Positions 7,773 to 15,524 of a stretch of 41,001 nucleotides of DNA are shown in pieces. The notes under the pieces are model-generated. The model was not told the origin of the DNA. It worked only from the letters and a program-made list of their open reading frames with translations, and did not search any database. The stretch is taken from contig JAQNCT010000018.1 of assembly GCA_029077825.1 (NCBI GenBank), positions 1-41,001 on the forward strand. Direction: 5' to 3'. Numbering within the stretch: position 1 is the first letter of the stretch; each line of letters starts with the position of its first letter. This DNA comes from Acidocella sp. Its GTDB lineage: Bacteria; Pseudomonadota; Alphaproteobacteria; Acetobacterales; Acetobacteraceae. The translations under genes and the position numbers were made by a program.

Positions 7773-8386
7773 GTTTTTTCCTGCTTGGCGGTGTCAGCCG
7801 CTTGCCACAAATACAATGCGGCGGTGGAGCGGTAAGGGGCGTATTTTTCGCCGATGATGGCGAAGGGCTTGGGTTTTGGCTGGTCGTTTAGCCCGTACAA
7901 CACCCGGTAACCTTCGCGCACGCCGAAATCATCGACCGGAAACACATCGGGCCGCTTGAGGGTAAATATCAGCAGCATTTCAACGGTCCATTGGCCGACA
8001 CCGCGAATGAGCGTGAGGCGTTGGATCAACGCGGCGTCGCTCAGCCGTTTGGCTTGCGCCGCAGTTGGAATAACACCGCGGGCGGCGTGAGCGGCGATGT
8101 CCTGCAGGGCGCGGGTTTTGTTGGCGGAGAAGCCGCAAGCGCGCAGAGCCTGGTCTGGCAAGGCTAGCAAGGCTGCGGGGGCGGGGATGTTGCCGCCCGC
8201 TAGCGCGCGAAAGCGGCCCATGATGGTCATCGCGGCTTTGCCATGCAATTGCTGGTGCGCGACCGCCGAGATCAGGGCTTCGTAAGGTTCAGTGAACTCA
8301 CGCTTGCGCCGTTTGAGCGGCCCGATGTGGGCGATCAAACGGCCAAGCTTGCGGTCAACTTTGGTCAGATGGTCCAGGGCATCCAT
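7748..8386 (-). CDS. DNA-3-methyladenine glycosylase II (AlkA-like, HhH-GPD)
   Basis: This 212-residue base-excision repair glycosylase removes alkylated purines from DNA. A helix-hairpin-helix is visible at about residues 120-143 (LIRGVGQWTVEM), followed by the catalytic-aspartate loop DVFPVDDFGV (D152/D153). It is the short bacterial form without the E. coli AlkA N-terminal domain. The start codon has no clear Shine-Dalgarno sequence. It lies 33 bases after the FecR-protein stop, and an 8-bp inverted repeat pairs the two codons, suggesting co-transcription and coupled translation with the upstream gene. Confidence 0.92.
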   Translation of the reverse strand: MDALDHLTKVDRKLGRLIAHIGPLKRRKREFTEPYEALISAVAHQQLHGKAAMTIMGRFRALAGGNIPAPAALLALPDQALRACGFSANKTRALQDIAAHAARGVIPTAAQAKRLSDAALIQRLTLIRGVGQWTVEMLLIFTLKRPDVFPVDDFGVREGYRVLYGLNDQPKPKPFAIIGEKYAPYRSTAALYLWQAADTAKQEKTQRSTKAK

Positions 8387-8425
8387 AGGCGAGACTTAAC
8401 AACATTGCTGCTGATGAGCCTATGG
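8383..8425 (-). promoter_or_regulatory. Inverted repeat joining upstream stop and alkA-like start
   Basis: CCATAGGC (8383-8390) and GCCTATGG (8418-8425) form a perfect 8-bp stem around a 27-base loop. On the transcript, the 5' arm contains the TAG of the FecR/DUF6600 gene and the 3' arm contains the AUG of the glycosylase gene. This could hide the second start until ribosomes arrive from the first gene. Function is inferred. Confidence 0.4.
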
Positions 8426-10756
8426 CTGTTGCGGCTTCTTTTCCTGCTGCGGCGGCGGGGCCGGGCGGGGCGGTGGTGGCTCAGCGGGGCGTGGTGGTGG
8501 CGGGGCTGGGCGTTGAATTTGCACCTGCGGTGGTGGTTGCGGACGCGGTGGCGGCTGCATTTGCATCTGCGGGTGGGGTTGCTGCATTTGGGGTGGTTGT
8601 GCCGGTGGCGTGAATGGTTGCGCCATTGGTGGGCGCGGCTGCGGCATTTGAGAGTGGGGTTGAATCACCTGCGGCATTGGTGGGTGCGGCTCCTGTACCT
8701 GCGGCATTGCCGGATGGGGTTGCACCACTTGATGCGTTGCAGGTGGCTGTGCCGGGGGGTGCAACGGTTGGAGTGCCTCATGTGGCGGTTGCGCAAGCGG
8801 CTGCGGTGCTTGCGGCTGAATGGCGGTGGGCTGCTGCGGATGGAAACCCTGCGCCGGCGGTAGTTGGCCGACGTGCGCGCCATTGGCTGGCGGCGGTGGC
8901 GGTGCGTGGAAGCCCGGGTTGGCGGGGGTGAAATTCGGGTGGCCCGGTACATTGGGCGGCTGCGCTAAATGGTTCGCACCGCTTTCAATGGGTGCGCTTT
9001 CAATGGGCGGGTGCGCGCTGTTGGCTGGCGGCGGTGGCGGTGCGTGGAAGCCCGGGTTGGCAGGGGTGAAACTCGGGTGGCCCGCTACATTGGGCGGCTG
9101 CGCTAAATGGTTCGCACCGCTTTCAATGGGTGCGCCTTCAATGGGTGGGTGGGCGCCGTTGGCTGGCGGCGGTGGCGGTGCGTGGAAGCCCGGGTTGGCG
9201 GGGGTGAAATTCGGGTGGCCCGCTACATTGGGCGGCTGCGCTAAATGGTTCGCACCGCTTTCAATGGGCGGGTGCCCAACCGTGCCAGGCCGTAACGGAG
9301 GTTGCTGAGCAAAAGCGGTGGGATGCGGGGCCACCCCTGGGCGGATTTGGGCCAATGGCCGGGGTGCTGGGGGAAGGAAGGCACCAGGATGCCCACCAGG
9401 GCCATGTTCATTGGCACCGGGGGTGATTGGCCGCGCGGCGGCCAGAATGTTCTCTGGTGCCGGACGGCCCGCCTGTCCGACATGCTCACCACGGCCCATC
9501 GCGACACCTGGGATGATGGTGGCGGCGGTGTGGTTGGCGAGACGATTATAGGCGAAGTTTTTATCGTTGCCGTAGTAATAATCATTGCGGGTGTTCACCA
9601 CAGTGATGTTGCGCACATTCACAACGTTCAGCCGCCGCACATACTCAGGGGAGCTATGGTAATAGGGATAATATGGCTCATTAGGTGCCAGCGGCACCCA
9701 GCCAACCGAATGTGAGGCCAGCAGGGCTGCGGTGATGCCGACCCCGACGCCGAGACCGAAGAAACTGACCACGGCCGGGGCGTACACCGGCTGATAATAG
9801 CGGCCGTAATCGCCGCCTTCGGAATATTCAGGTGCGGGCGCCCAGCCCCAGCGGTCATGGTCATGGAACCACCGGCCGTAATGGAAGGGGGCAAAACCCC
9901 AGGGCTCATCTTCAACCCAGGTCCAGCCCCATGGCGCGATGTTCGCCCAATGGCCTTCACGATACGGGGTCCAGCCGGGGTTGACTTGCGGGTACCAGAC
10001 GGCACCGTAAGTCGGGCTTTGGCTCCAACTGCCGTAGGAACTCAACTCCGCAACCCCGGTCATCTGGCCGACCAGAGGCGGGATATATTGCGGCGGCGGC
10101 GGGGCTGTTTGTGCCAAAATTCTGTTGGCAAAATTGCTTGGTTGGGCGGCCGCAAGCTGCACCTGGATGGGGTCAGTGCCGGTTAGAACGGCCTCCTGGC
10201 CCTGGGAGACCTGCAGCGTTGCAGCGTTGGTGATGACGGTGGCAGCGCCTTGCAGACTTTCTACGATGGTCGGGTTGGTAGCGTCTCCGGCGATAATGTC
10301 ATACTGGCCGTTCTGTGAGATTGTGACGCTGGCGCGCGGTGTGGTGATGGTGAAGGTTTGGCCTGGCTGCAAATTGGTCAGAGTGAACACCGCTTCACCC
10401 TGGCTTTCGGTGGTGGCGAGGTTGCTGTCGCTCAGTTGGGTGATTTGTAATTCAGTGTCGCTATTTAGCGAAATTTTACTGGCGTTGAGGACGATGGCGG
10501 CTTGGGCGCCATCCTGCGTGTATAATGAATCACCTTCGGCAACCGGATAATTTACCGCTGCCGCCGCCCAACCGCCAGAGCCCGAGCCGTTAAAAGAGAC
10601 TGAGCCGGAAACATAAGCGATCTGCCCGACCCGTGACGGTGGGGCTGCGGCGGTTTGTGCCTGCGCGGTGAAGGGCAACAACGGCAAAGCCAGTGAAAGC
10701 GCTGTGGTGAACGAAAGAGTTTGGCGGAACCTGAATGCTAACGTGCCCACGGGCAT
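8420..10756 (-). CDS. Secreted FecR-domain / DUF6600 proline-rich protein
   Basis: This is an exported protein of about 778 residues. Order of parts: a signal peptide ending in TAQA; a FecR-like beta domain (phrases such as VGQIAYVSGSVSF and FTITTPRASVTI); a Trp/Tyr-rich DUF6600-type region (WYPQVNPGWTPYREGHW, DEPWGFAPFHYGRW); a short hydrophobic Gly stretch; then about 350 residues of Pro/Gln/His-rich low complexity with three near-identical 46-residue repeats. FecR/DUF6600 proteins are common in Proteobacteria and Acidobacteria, and their role is not established. ATG 10756 is preferred because AAGGAG precedes it (spacing only 2) and the signal peptide follows. ATG 10804, 16 codons upstream, lacks a Shine-Dalgarno sequence but remains possible. 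The proline-rich tail could span or bind the cell wall (inference). Confidence 0.85.
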   Translation of the reverse strand: MPVGTLAFRFRQTLSFTTALSLALPLLPFTAQAQTAAAPPSRVGQIAYVSGSVSFNGSGSGGWAAAAVNYPVAEGDSLYTQDGAQAAIVLNASKISLNSDTELQITQLSDSNLATTESQGEAVFTLTNLQPGQTFTITTPRASVTISQNGQYDIIAGDATNPTIVESLQGAATVITNAATLQVSQGQEAVLTGTDPIQVQLAAAQPSNFANRILAQTAPPPPQYIPPLVGQMTGVAELSSYGSWSQSPTYGAVWYPQVNPGWTPYREGHWANIAPWGWTWVEDEPWGFAPFHYGRWFHDHDRWGWAPAPEYSEGGDYGRYYQPVYAPAVVSFFGLGVGVGITAALLASHSVGWVPLAPNEPYYPYYHSSPEYVRRLNVVNVRNITVVNTRNDYYYGNDKNFAYNRLANHTAATIIPGVAMGRGEHVGQAGRPAPENILAAARPITPGANEHGPGGHPGAFLPPAPRPLAQIRPGVAPHPTAFAQQPPLRPGTVGHPPIESGANHLAQPPNVAGHPNFTPANPGFHAPPPPPANGAHPPIEGAPIESGANHLAQPPNVAGHPSFTPANPGFHAPPPPPANSAHPPIESAPIESGANHLAQPPNVPGHPNFTPANPGFHAPPPPPANGAHVGQLPPAQGFHPQQPTAIQPQAPQPLAQPPHEALQPLHPPAQPPATHQVVQPHPAMPQVQEPHPPMPQVIQPHSQMPQPRPPMAQPFTPPAQPPQMQQPHPQMQMQPPPRPQPPPQVQIQRPAPPPPRPAEPPPPRPAPPPQQEKKPQQP
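8883..9272 (-). repeat. 138-bp in-frame tandem repeat, about 2.8 copies
   Basis: Copies begin at 8883, 9021 and 9159, exactly 138 bases apart, with only scattered substitutions. Each encodes 46 residues containing PIESGANHLAQPPNV, FTPANPGFHA and PPPPPANGAH. The last copy lacks a short segment. Near-identity at the DNA level indicates recent expansion and a length-variable coding region. Confidence 0.95.
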
Positions 10757-10885
10757 AACTCCTTGGTGGCGGTTGTTATTATAGCCAGATATAATTTTAA
10801 ACATGAATTATTCTACCGCCCAAATGATGGCATTGCTGGGGCAGATTGTTGTTAACTGTAACGGAACATGCGGTGCCGCTGGTGT

Positions 10886-10901
10886 ATCACGCTGACGTGA
10901 T
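10886..10901. promoter_or_regulatory. Palindromic operator candidate between divergent genes
   Basis: ATCACG-CTGA-CGTGAT is a perfect 6+4+6 dyad in the 245-base gap between the FecR/DUF6600 gene and the divergent lipoprotein gene. The spacing suits a dimeric regulator. No regulator gene is adjacent and the binding factor is unknown. The rest of the gap shows no other clear signal. Confidence 0.35.
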
Positions 10902-11001
10902 GGGTTGTTACATTTCAACACGGGTCTGCCGTAAAGATGCCGCAAACAGCTGCAATAAATAAAACATGGTAATTTTTCCTAAGGGCACAACAAGGTGGAC
11001 A

Positions 11002-11253
11002 ATGGTTAAATTTGGAATGAATTGCATGACACAAAGCACTTCACAAAACATTGCGCAAAACACCGCACGCCTAGTGCGGCCCCTAAAGGCTGTGGTGGTT
11101 TTTGGCGTACTGGCGGCATCTCTTGCGGGTTGTGTGGTGTACCCAACCGGTGGCTACCGTGGTGGCTACGCGTACGCGCCAGCACCGGTATATGCAGCCC
11201 CCCCTGTGGTGTTTGGCTTTGGTTACGGCGGGCGCTGGGGAGATGATGACTAA
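11002..11253 (+). CDS. Small putative lipoprotein, Gly/Tyr-rich
   Basis: This is a short protein of about 83 residues. A hydrophobic stretch (VVVFGVLAASLAGC) ends in a good lipobox (LAGC), so the mature protein would start at Cys and be about 50 residues, rich in Gly, Tyr, Pro and Ala (GGYRGGYAYAPAPVYAAPP), ending in three Asp. I chose ATG 11002 for its AAGGTGG at 10992-10998. Other in-frame ATGs at 10966, 11017 and 11026 are possible. No family assignment beyond 'small envelope lipoprotein' can be supported. It is divergent from the FecR/DUF6600 gene and convergent with the decarboxylase gene. Confidence 0.65.
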   Translation: MVKFGMNCMTQSTSQNIAQNTARLVRPLKAVVVFGVLAASLAGCVVYPTGGYRGGYAYAPAPVYAAPPVVFGFGYGGRWGDDD

Positions 11254-11274
11254 CCTGAATTGTCGCCGCAAACG

Positions 11275-11292
11275 ACGCGCTAGTTAGCGCGT
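11275..11292. other. Inverted repeat between convergent genes
   Basis: ACGCGCTA and TAGCGCGT are separated by GT, and the repeat spans the stop codon of the PLP-decarboxylase gene (11280-11282). Folded as a 7-bp stem with a 4-base loop it could end transcription from either side, but neither strand has a T run, so it is not called as a terminator. Confidence 0.35.
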
Positions 11293-12707
11293 TGAACGGC
11301 GCGGCGGGTAATTTCATCAACCAAAGCGTCAATGTCAGAGATTTGTGTGCGGTGGTTGACGATAGCGGCACGAATGGCGAGCTGGTCGTTGAGTATGGTG
11401 GTGGATGGGGCAAATAGCCCAGCCTCCTGAAGGTCCGCCACCAGGTTGGCGTTTTGTGTATCAGTGTAGTGTTTCACCCGGAAGCACACGATGTTGAGCG
11501 GCACGGGGGCGGATAATTCTAGAACATCTGATTGTTCGATGCGCTGGCTTAGGTGTTTTGCTAAAGCGCATGAATGGTCAATTACGTGGCCGAGTTTTTC
11601 AGAACCATAAGCGCTGATCGTCATCCAGATTTTCAGGGCGCGAAAGCTGCGGGATAAGTCTGGGCCGAGGTCGCACGGCCAGGGCTGGCCGCCGGCCAAA
11701 CCGCGCGGGGCCGCTGCGAGATAGCTGGTGGCCTGGGAAAATGTTGCAATATGCACCTCAGAGTCTCGGATGAGGATGCAGCCGGCATCGTAAGTAACCT
11801 GCGCCCATTTGTGAAAATCCAAAGCGATGGAATCGGCTTCTGCAATTCCGGCCAGTTGTGGCCGCAGGCTGGGCGATAGGCATCCCAGTGCGCCGAACGC
11901 GCCATCAACATGGAACCAGAGACCAAATTCTTTGGCGATTTCAGATAATGCGGCAAGATCATCGAACGCACCAACATCAACGCTGCCGGCGGTGCCGACG
12001 ATGAGGAAAGGTGTTTTGCCGGCGGCCCGGTCGGATTTTATGGCGGCGCGCAGTGCTGGAATATTCATGCGGTAATCGGCATCAACCGGAATTTTGCGCA
12101 GCGCATTGAAGCCAAGCCCCGCCATGTCCAGAGCGCCCGGGACGCAGCGGTGCACACCTTGGCTGGCATAGGCGACAAGTGGCGTGGTTTTTATGCCCTC
12201 CTCGCGGGCGGTTTGCCCTAGCGCTTTGGTGCGGGCGCAGAGTACCGCAATGAAGTTGGCCATTGATGAGCCGGTGAGCAGCACGCCGCTGGTGGATGGC
12301 GGCATGCCGGTGATCTCGGCCGCCCAGGCGATAACCTGGCGCTCCACGGATAAGCCCACGTGGTCGCGCCCGCCGCAGTTTTCGTTCATCGCACCTGCCA
12401 ATAATTCGGCCAGCATGGAAACGACATTGCCGCCCCCTTGCACCCAACCCATGAAATGCGGGTGGGTGTTGCCGGACACGTAAGGTTGGATAGTATTGCG
12501 AAAACTCTCGTACAGCGCTTCGACATCTTGGCCCTGGGTGGGTAATTTTTGCGAAAAAGCAGCGCGAACGTCAGCTGGCATGGGCTGCCAGACAGGCAAG
12601 CCGCGCAAATTGGCCAGATGGTCGAACATATCATCCATCATGCGATGGCCAGCGGCGCGCATCACACGCCAGTCCGTTGGGTCAAGTGAGGTGGATTGAT
12701 ATGGCAT
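11280..12707 (-). CDS. PLP-dependent aromatic-L-amino-acid-decarboxylase-like enzyme
   Basis: This 475-residue group II pyridoxal-phosphate decarboxylase resembles aromatic amino acid, tyrosine or tryptophan decarboxylases. The PLP Schiff-base lysine is K300 in DFHKWAQ (family DPHKW), the cofactor-pyridine Asp is D268 in FHVDGAFG, and the ring-stacking His is H186 in SQGVHRCV. The active-site phrase THPHFMGWV (81-89) is typical. It would release CO2 from an L-amino acid to give an amine; the exact substrate is not readable. The N-terminal DPTDWRVMRAAGHRM aligns with the family start, supporting ATG 12707. That codon, however, directly abuts the U-tract of the preceding terminator and has no separate Shine-Dalgarno sequence. 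Confidence 0.9.
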   Translation of the reverse strand: MPYQSTSLDPTDWRVMRAAGHRMMDDMFDHLANLRGLPVWQPMPADVRAAFSQKLPTQGQDVEALYESFRNTIQPYVSGNTHPHFMGWVQGGGNVVSMLAELLAGAMNENCGGRDHVGLSVERQVIAWAAEITGMPPSTSGVLLTGSSMANFIAVLCARTKALGQTAREEGIKTTPLVAYASQGVHRCVPGALDMAGLGFNALRKIPVDADYRMNIPALRAAIKSDRAAGKTPFLIVGTAGSVDVGAFDDLAALSEIAKEFGLWFHVDGAFGALGCLSPSLRPQLAGIAEADSIALDFHKWAQVTYDAGCILIRDSEVHIATFSQATSYLAAAPRGLAGGQPWPCDLGPDLSRSFRALKIWMTISAYGSEKLGHVIDHSCALAKHLSQRIEQSDVLELSAPVPLNIVCFRVKHYTDTQNANLVADLQEAGLFAPSTTILNDQLAIRAAIVNHRTQISDIDALVDEITRRAVQRAN

Positions 12708-12739
12708 AAAAAAACCCCCGGGGTTGGCCCCGGGGGTTT
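12708..12739 (-). terminator. Strong intrinsic terminator after livK
   Basis: A perfect 12-bp stem (12712-12723 with 12728-12739, arms AAACCCCCGGGG and CCCCGGGGGTTT) encloses a 4-base loop and is followed on the minus strand by seven T (12714-12708). It ends the liv operon 38 bases after the livK stop. The T run touches the ATG of the next gene. Confidence 0.95.
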
Positions 12740-12777
12740 ACGTGAGTATGGCCGATTTTACGAGGCGGCCAAACGGC

Positions 12778-13893
12778 TTAATTCATCGCGAATACTGAGT
12801 AGTTACCGTCATGCCACTTGTAGATAGCATAAGCGGCATTCACGACGTCACCCTTAGCATCGAACTTGATCGGGCCAAGAACAGTCGGCCATGGGCCACC
12901 GGCCTTGAGTTCTTTTGCGACAAGTGCCGGCTTGGTGCTGTGGGCCTTTTTAGCGGCTTCAGCCCAGGCCTGGATGGTGGCGTAGGAATACAGAACATAG
13001 CCGGATGGGTCGATGTTTTTGGCTTTCAATTCGGCCACCACTGTGGCGGCGGCAGAACCTGTTTCAGCCGGTGGCGGAAAGGTCATCAGCATGCCTTCTG
13101 CGGACGGGCCAGCCACTTGCCAAAGTGCCGAGGTTACGGCTGCGTCTTCCGAGAAATATTGCGGCGTGTAACCCTGCGCTGCACCCTGGCGCATGATCAA
13201 GCCTGAATCAGCGTAATAGCCACCGATATAAACCAGCGTAATGCCCTGCTGTTTCAAACGGCTGATGAGAGCTGAGTAATCTTTGTCACCGGCGGTGTAG
13301 GAGGTGTCATACGCATCGGGGATGCCGAGTTTTTTCAAGTTCATGCGAACCTGGTCAGCAATGCCCTTGCCGTAGGTGGAGTTGTCATCCAGCACGGCGA
13401 TTTTGGCGCCCTTGAAATGTTTGGCGATATAATCAGCGGCAACCTTGCCCTGCTGGTCATCACGCCCGCAGGTGCGGAAGGTGAAGGCCGAGCCATCATC
13501 GGTGTAATTAGGGTTGGTGGAGCCGGGTGAAATTTCGAGGATGCCGTTGTCAGTGTAAACTTTGCTGGCCGGGATGGAGGATGCTGAGCAGAAATGACCG
13601 TCAACCATCACTACGCCATCAGACACCAGCTGATTGGCGGCGGTGACGGCTTGCTTGGGGTCGCAGGCATCATCCTGCACGATTTCAACGAGTTTTTTAC
13701 CGAGGACGCCGCCCTTGGCATTGATGTCGGCGATGGCTTGGTCAGCACCGACTTTTAGTTGCACGCCGAATGCGGCGTTGGAACCGGTCAGCGGGCCTGC
13801 CACACCGATTTTCGTTTGCGCCTGCGCCGGGGCGGCTGCCACGGCAAGGCCGAGTGCCAGCGTTGCTGCTGTGCAAAAAAGATATTTTTTCAA
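12778..13893 (-). CDS. livK: Branched-chain/amino-acid ABC transporter periplasmic binding protein
   Basis: This 371-residue type I periplasmic binding protein (LivK/LivJ family) captures leucine, isoleucine, valine or related amino acids. A cleavable signal peptide ending in PAQAQ precedes the mature start KIGVAGPLTGSNAAFG. GHFCSASSIPASKVY and ISPGSTNP form the typical ligand-pocket segments. Cys residues in DDACDP and HFCSA fit the family's disulfide. It is the last gene of the livHMGFK set, 71 bases after livF, and is followed by a strong terminator. Ligand specificity cannot be fixed from sequence. Given the upstream glycine riboswitch and DadA-like gene, small neutral amino acids are worth considering. 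Confidence 0.93.
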   Translation of the reverse strand: MKKYLFCTAATLALGLAVAAAPAQAQTKIGVAGPLTGSNAAFGVQLKVGADQAIADINAKGGVLGKKLVEIVQDDACDPKQAVTAANQLVSDGVVMVDGHFCSASSIPASKVYTDNGILEISPGSTNPNYTDDGSAFTFRTCGRDDQQGKVAADYIAKHFKGAKIAVLDDNSTYGKGIADQVRMNLKKLGIPDAYDTSYTAGDKDYSALISRLKQQGITLVYIGGYYADSGLIMRQGAAQGYTPQYFSEDAAVTSALWQVAGPSAEGMLMTFPPPAETGSAAATVVAELKAKNIDPSGYVLYSYATIQAWAEAAKKAHSTKPALVAKELKAGGPWPTVLGPIKFDAKGDVVNAAYAIYKWHDGNYSVFAMN

Positions 13894-13964
13894 ATCGCGG
13901 CTCCTGTTGTTGAATTTTAAGTGATTAAGCTTAGCCTAACTATGCAACCATTATCGGTAACATA

Positions 13965-14684
13965 TCAATGGCCACCTTCAAGATAGGCAGCACGTATTTC
14001 GGGCCGGGCGAGCAGTTCAGCGCCGGTGCCTGCCATGGTGATGGCACCGTTGACCAGAACATAGCCGCGGTCAGCCAGCCTGAGGGCCTGATTGGCGTTT
14101 TGCTCAACCAGCAGAACCGTAAGGCCAGTTTCCTGGTTCAGCTTTTTAATCGCGCCGAAAATTTGTTTAATCACCAAAGGCGCTAAACCCAATGAGGGTT
14201 CATCAAGCAGCAGAAGTTTCGGTTTTGACATTAAGGCGCGGGCGATGGCCAGCATTTGCTGCTCACCGCCTGAAAGCGTGCCGCCGCGCTGGGCAAAACG
14301 CTCCTTCAAGCGCGGGAATAGCGTGAACATCAGGCCAAGCTGCTTGTCGTAATCTTGAAACTTGATAACCTGGCTGCCCATGAGCAGGTTTTCTTCGACG
14401 CTCATGCGCGGAAAAATCCGCCGGCCTTCGGGCGATTGCGCGATGGCGCGCCGCGCGATCTGGTGCATCGGCAGGTTGGTGATGTCCTCGCCGCGATAGA
14501 TGATGCTGCCGGATTTGGCGCGCGGATTGCCGCAGATGGTCATCATCAAGGTGGATTTGCCAGCCCCGTTGGCGCCGATGAGCGTGACGATTTCGCCTTC
14601 ATCAACCACCATGTTCACATCGCGCAGGGCCTGAATTTGGCCGTAAAACGTGTTAACGCCAGTAAGCGTGAGAACCGCGGTCAT
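13965..14684 (-). CDS. livF: Branched-chain amino-acid ABC transporter ATPase LivF
   Basis: This 239-residue ATPase subunit of the LivHMGF importer has Walker A GANGAGKS (37-44), the ABC signature LSGGEQQ (137-143), Walker B LLLLDEPS (157-164) and the H-loop region replaced by the family's LLVEQNANQAL. The N-terminal LTGVNTFYGQIQAL is diagnostic for LivF rather than LivG. Its ATG overlaps the livG stop (ATGA), so the two ATPases are translated together, consistent with their heterodimer. Confidence 0.96.
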   Translation of the reverse strand: MTAVLTLTGVNTFYGQIQALRDVNMVVDEGEIVTLIGANGAGKSTLMMTICGNPRAKSGSIIYRGEDITNLPMHQIARRAIAQSPEGRRIFPRMSVEENLLMGSQVIKFQDYDKQLGLMFTLFPRLKERFAQRGGTLSGGEQQMLAIARALMSKPKLLLLDEPSLGLAPLVIKQIFGAIKKLNQETGLTVLLVEQNANQALRLADRGYVLVNGAITMAGTGAELLARPEIRAAYLEGGH

Positions 14685-15523
14685 TGGGCGGCCGCCAGGG
14701 TTTCGGCGATGGGGGCGTCGGGGTCGTCGTCATCACCTTCACCGAGGTAAGCGGCAATGACGGTGGGATTGCTGCGGATCTCGGCGGGCGTGCCGTCAGC
14801 GATTTTCTTGCCGTGGTCGAGGACGATGATATGGTCCGAGATTTTCATAACCACACCCATGTCATGTTCGATGAGGAGCAGCGAACAGCCATCGGCACGG
14901 ATTTTCAATAGCAGTTCATTGAGAGCCTGGCTCTCGCGCGGGTTCAGCCCGGCGGCGGGTTCGTCCAGACATAGTAAAACCGGGTTAGTGCACATGGCGC
15001 GGGCGATTTCCAAACGGCGTTGGGCGCCGTAGGGCAGGGAGGCGGCGGGGTCGTCTGCGCGGTCGATCAGGCTGGTGGCATCCAGCCAGTATTTGGCGCG
15101 TTCAATGGCGGCCTTTTCGGCAGCGCGATATTTGCCGAGACCAAGAATGGCGAGCACACCGAAGCCGGTAGCCGCCTGCAGTTCATTGTGCTGTGCAACA
15201 AGCAAATTTTCCAGCACGGTCATACCGCCGAACAACCGGATGTTTTGAAAGGTGCGCGCGACGCGGCCCTTTTTGGTGATGGCGTGGCCGGGCAATTTAT
15301 CAAGCAGCAGCGAAGTGCCAGGTGTGTGGGCGATGGCGATGTTGCCGGAAGTTGGTTTGTAAAATCCGGTGATGCAATTGAACACCGTGGTTTTGCCGGC
15401 ACCATTGGGGCCGATGACGGCGGTGATGTTGCCGCGCTTGGCATCGAAGCTGAGTGCATTGACGGCGGTGAGGCCGCCAAAGCGCATGGTGAGGTTGGTT
15501 ACGGCAAGAAGCGTGTCACTCAT
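14681..15523 (-). CDS. livG: Branched-chain amino-acid ABC transporter ATPase LivG
   Basis: This 280-residue ATPase partner of LivF has Walker A GPNGAGKT (38-45), the LivG-type signature PYGAQRRLEIARAM, Walker B LLCLDEPAAGLNP, and the C-terminal YLGEGDDDD. The N-terminal MRFGGLTAVN matches the LivG subfamily. A variable acidic/Ala tail of about 20 residues ends the protein. The gene starts one base after livM and overlaps livF. Confidence 0.96.
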   Translation of the reverse strand: MSDTLLAVTNLTMRFGGLTAVNALSFDAKRGNITAVIGPNGAGKTTVFNCITGFYKPTSGNIAIAHTPGTSLLLDKLPGHAITKKGRVARTFQNIRLFGGMTVLENLLVAQHNELQAATGFGVLAILGLGKYRAAEKAAIERAKYWLDATSLIDRADDPAASLPYGAQRRLEIARAMCTNPVLLCLDEPAAGLNPRESQALNELLLKIRADGCSLLLIEHDMGVVMKISDHIIVLDHGKKIADGTPAEIRSNPTVIAAYLGEGDDDDPDAPIAETLAAAQ

Positions 15524-15524
15524 G

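Noticed and set aside
8883-9272. Evenly spaced repeats considered as a CRISPR array
   Set aside because: The 138-bp period is continuous in-frame coding sequence with no unique spacers and no cas genes nearby.
8243-9551. Several plus-strand frames with Trp/Gly/Leu- or Ala/Val-rich products
   Set aside because: They are complements of the Pro/Gln/His-rich tail of the FecR/DUF6600 gene; their odd composition is a by-product of its repeats.
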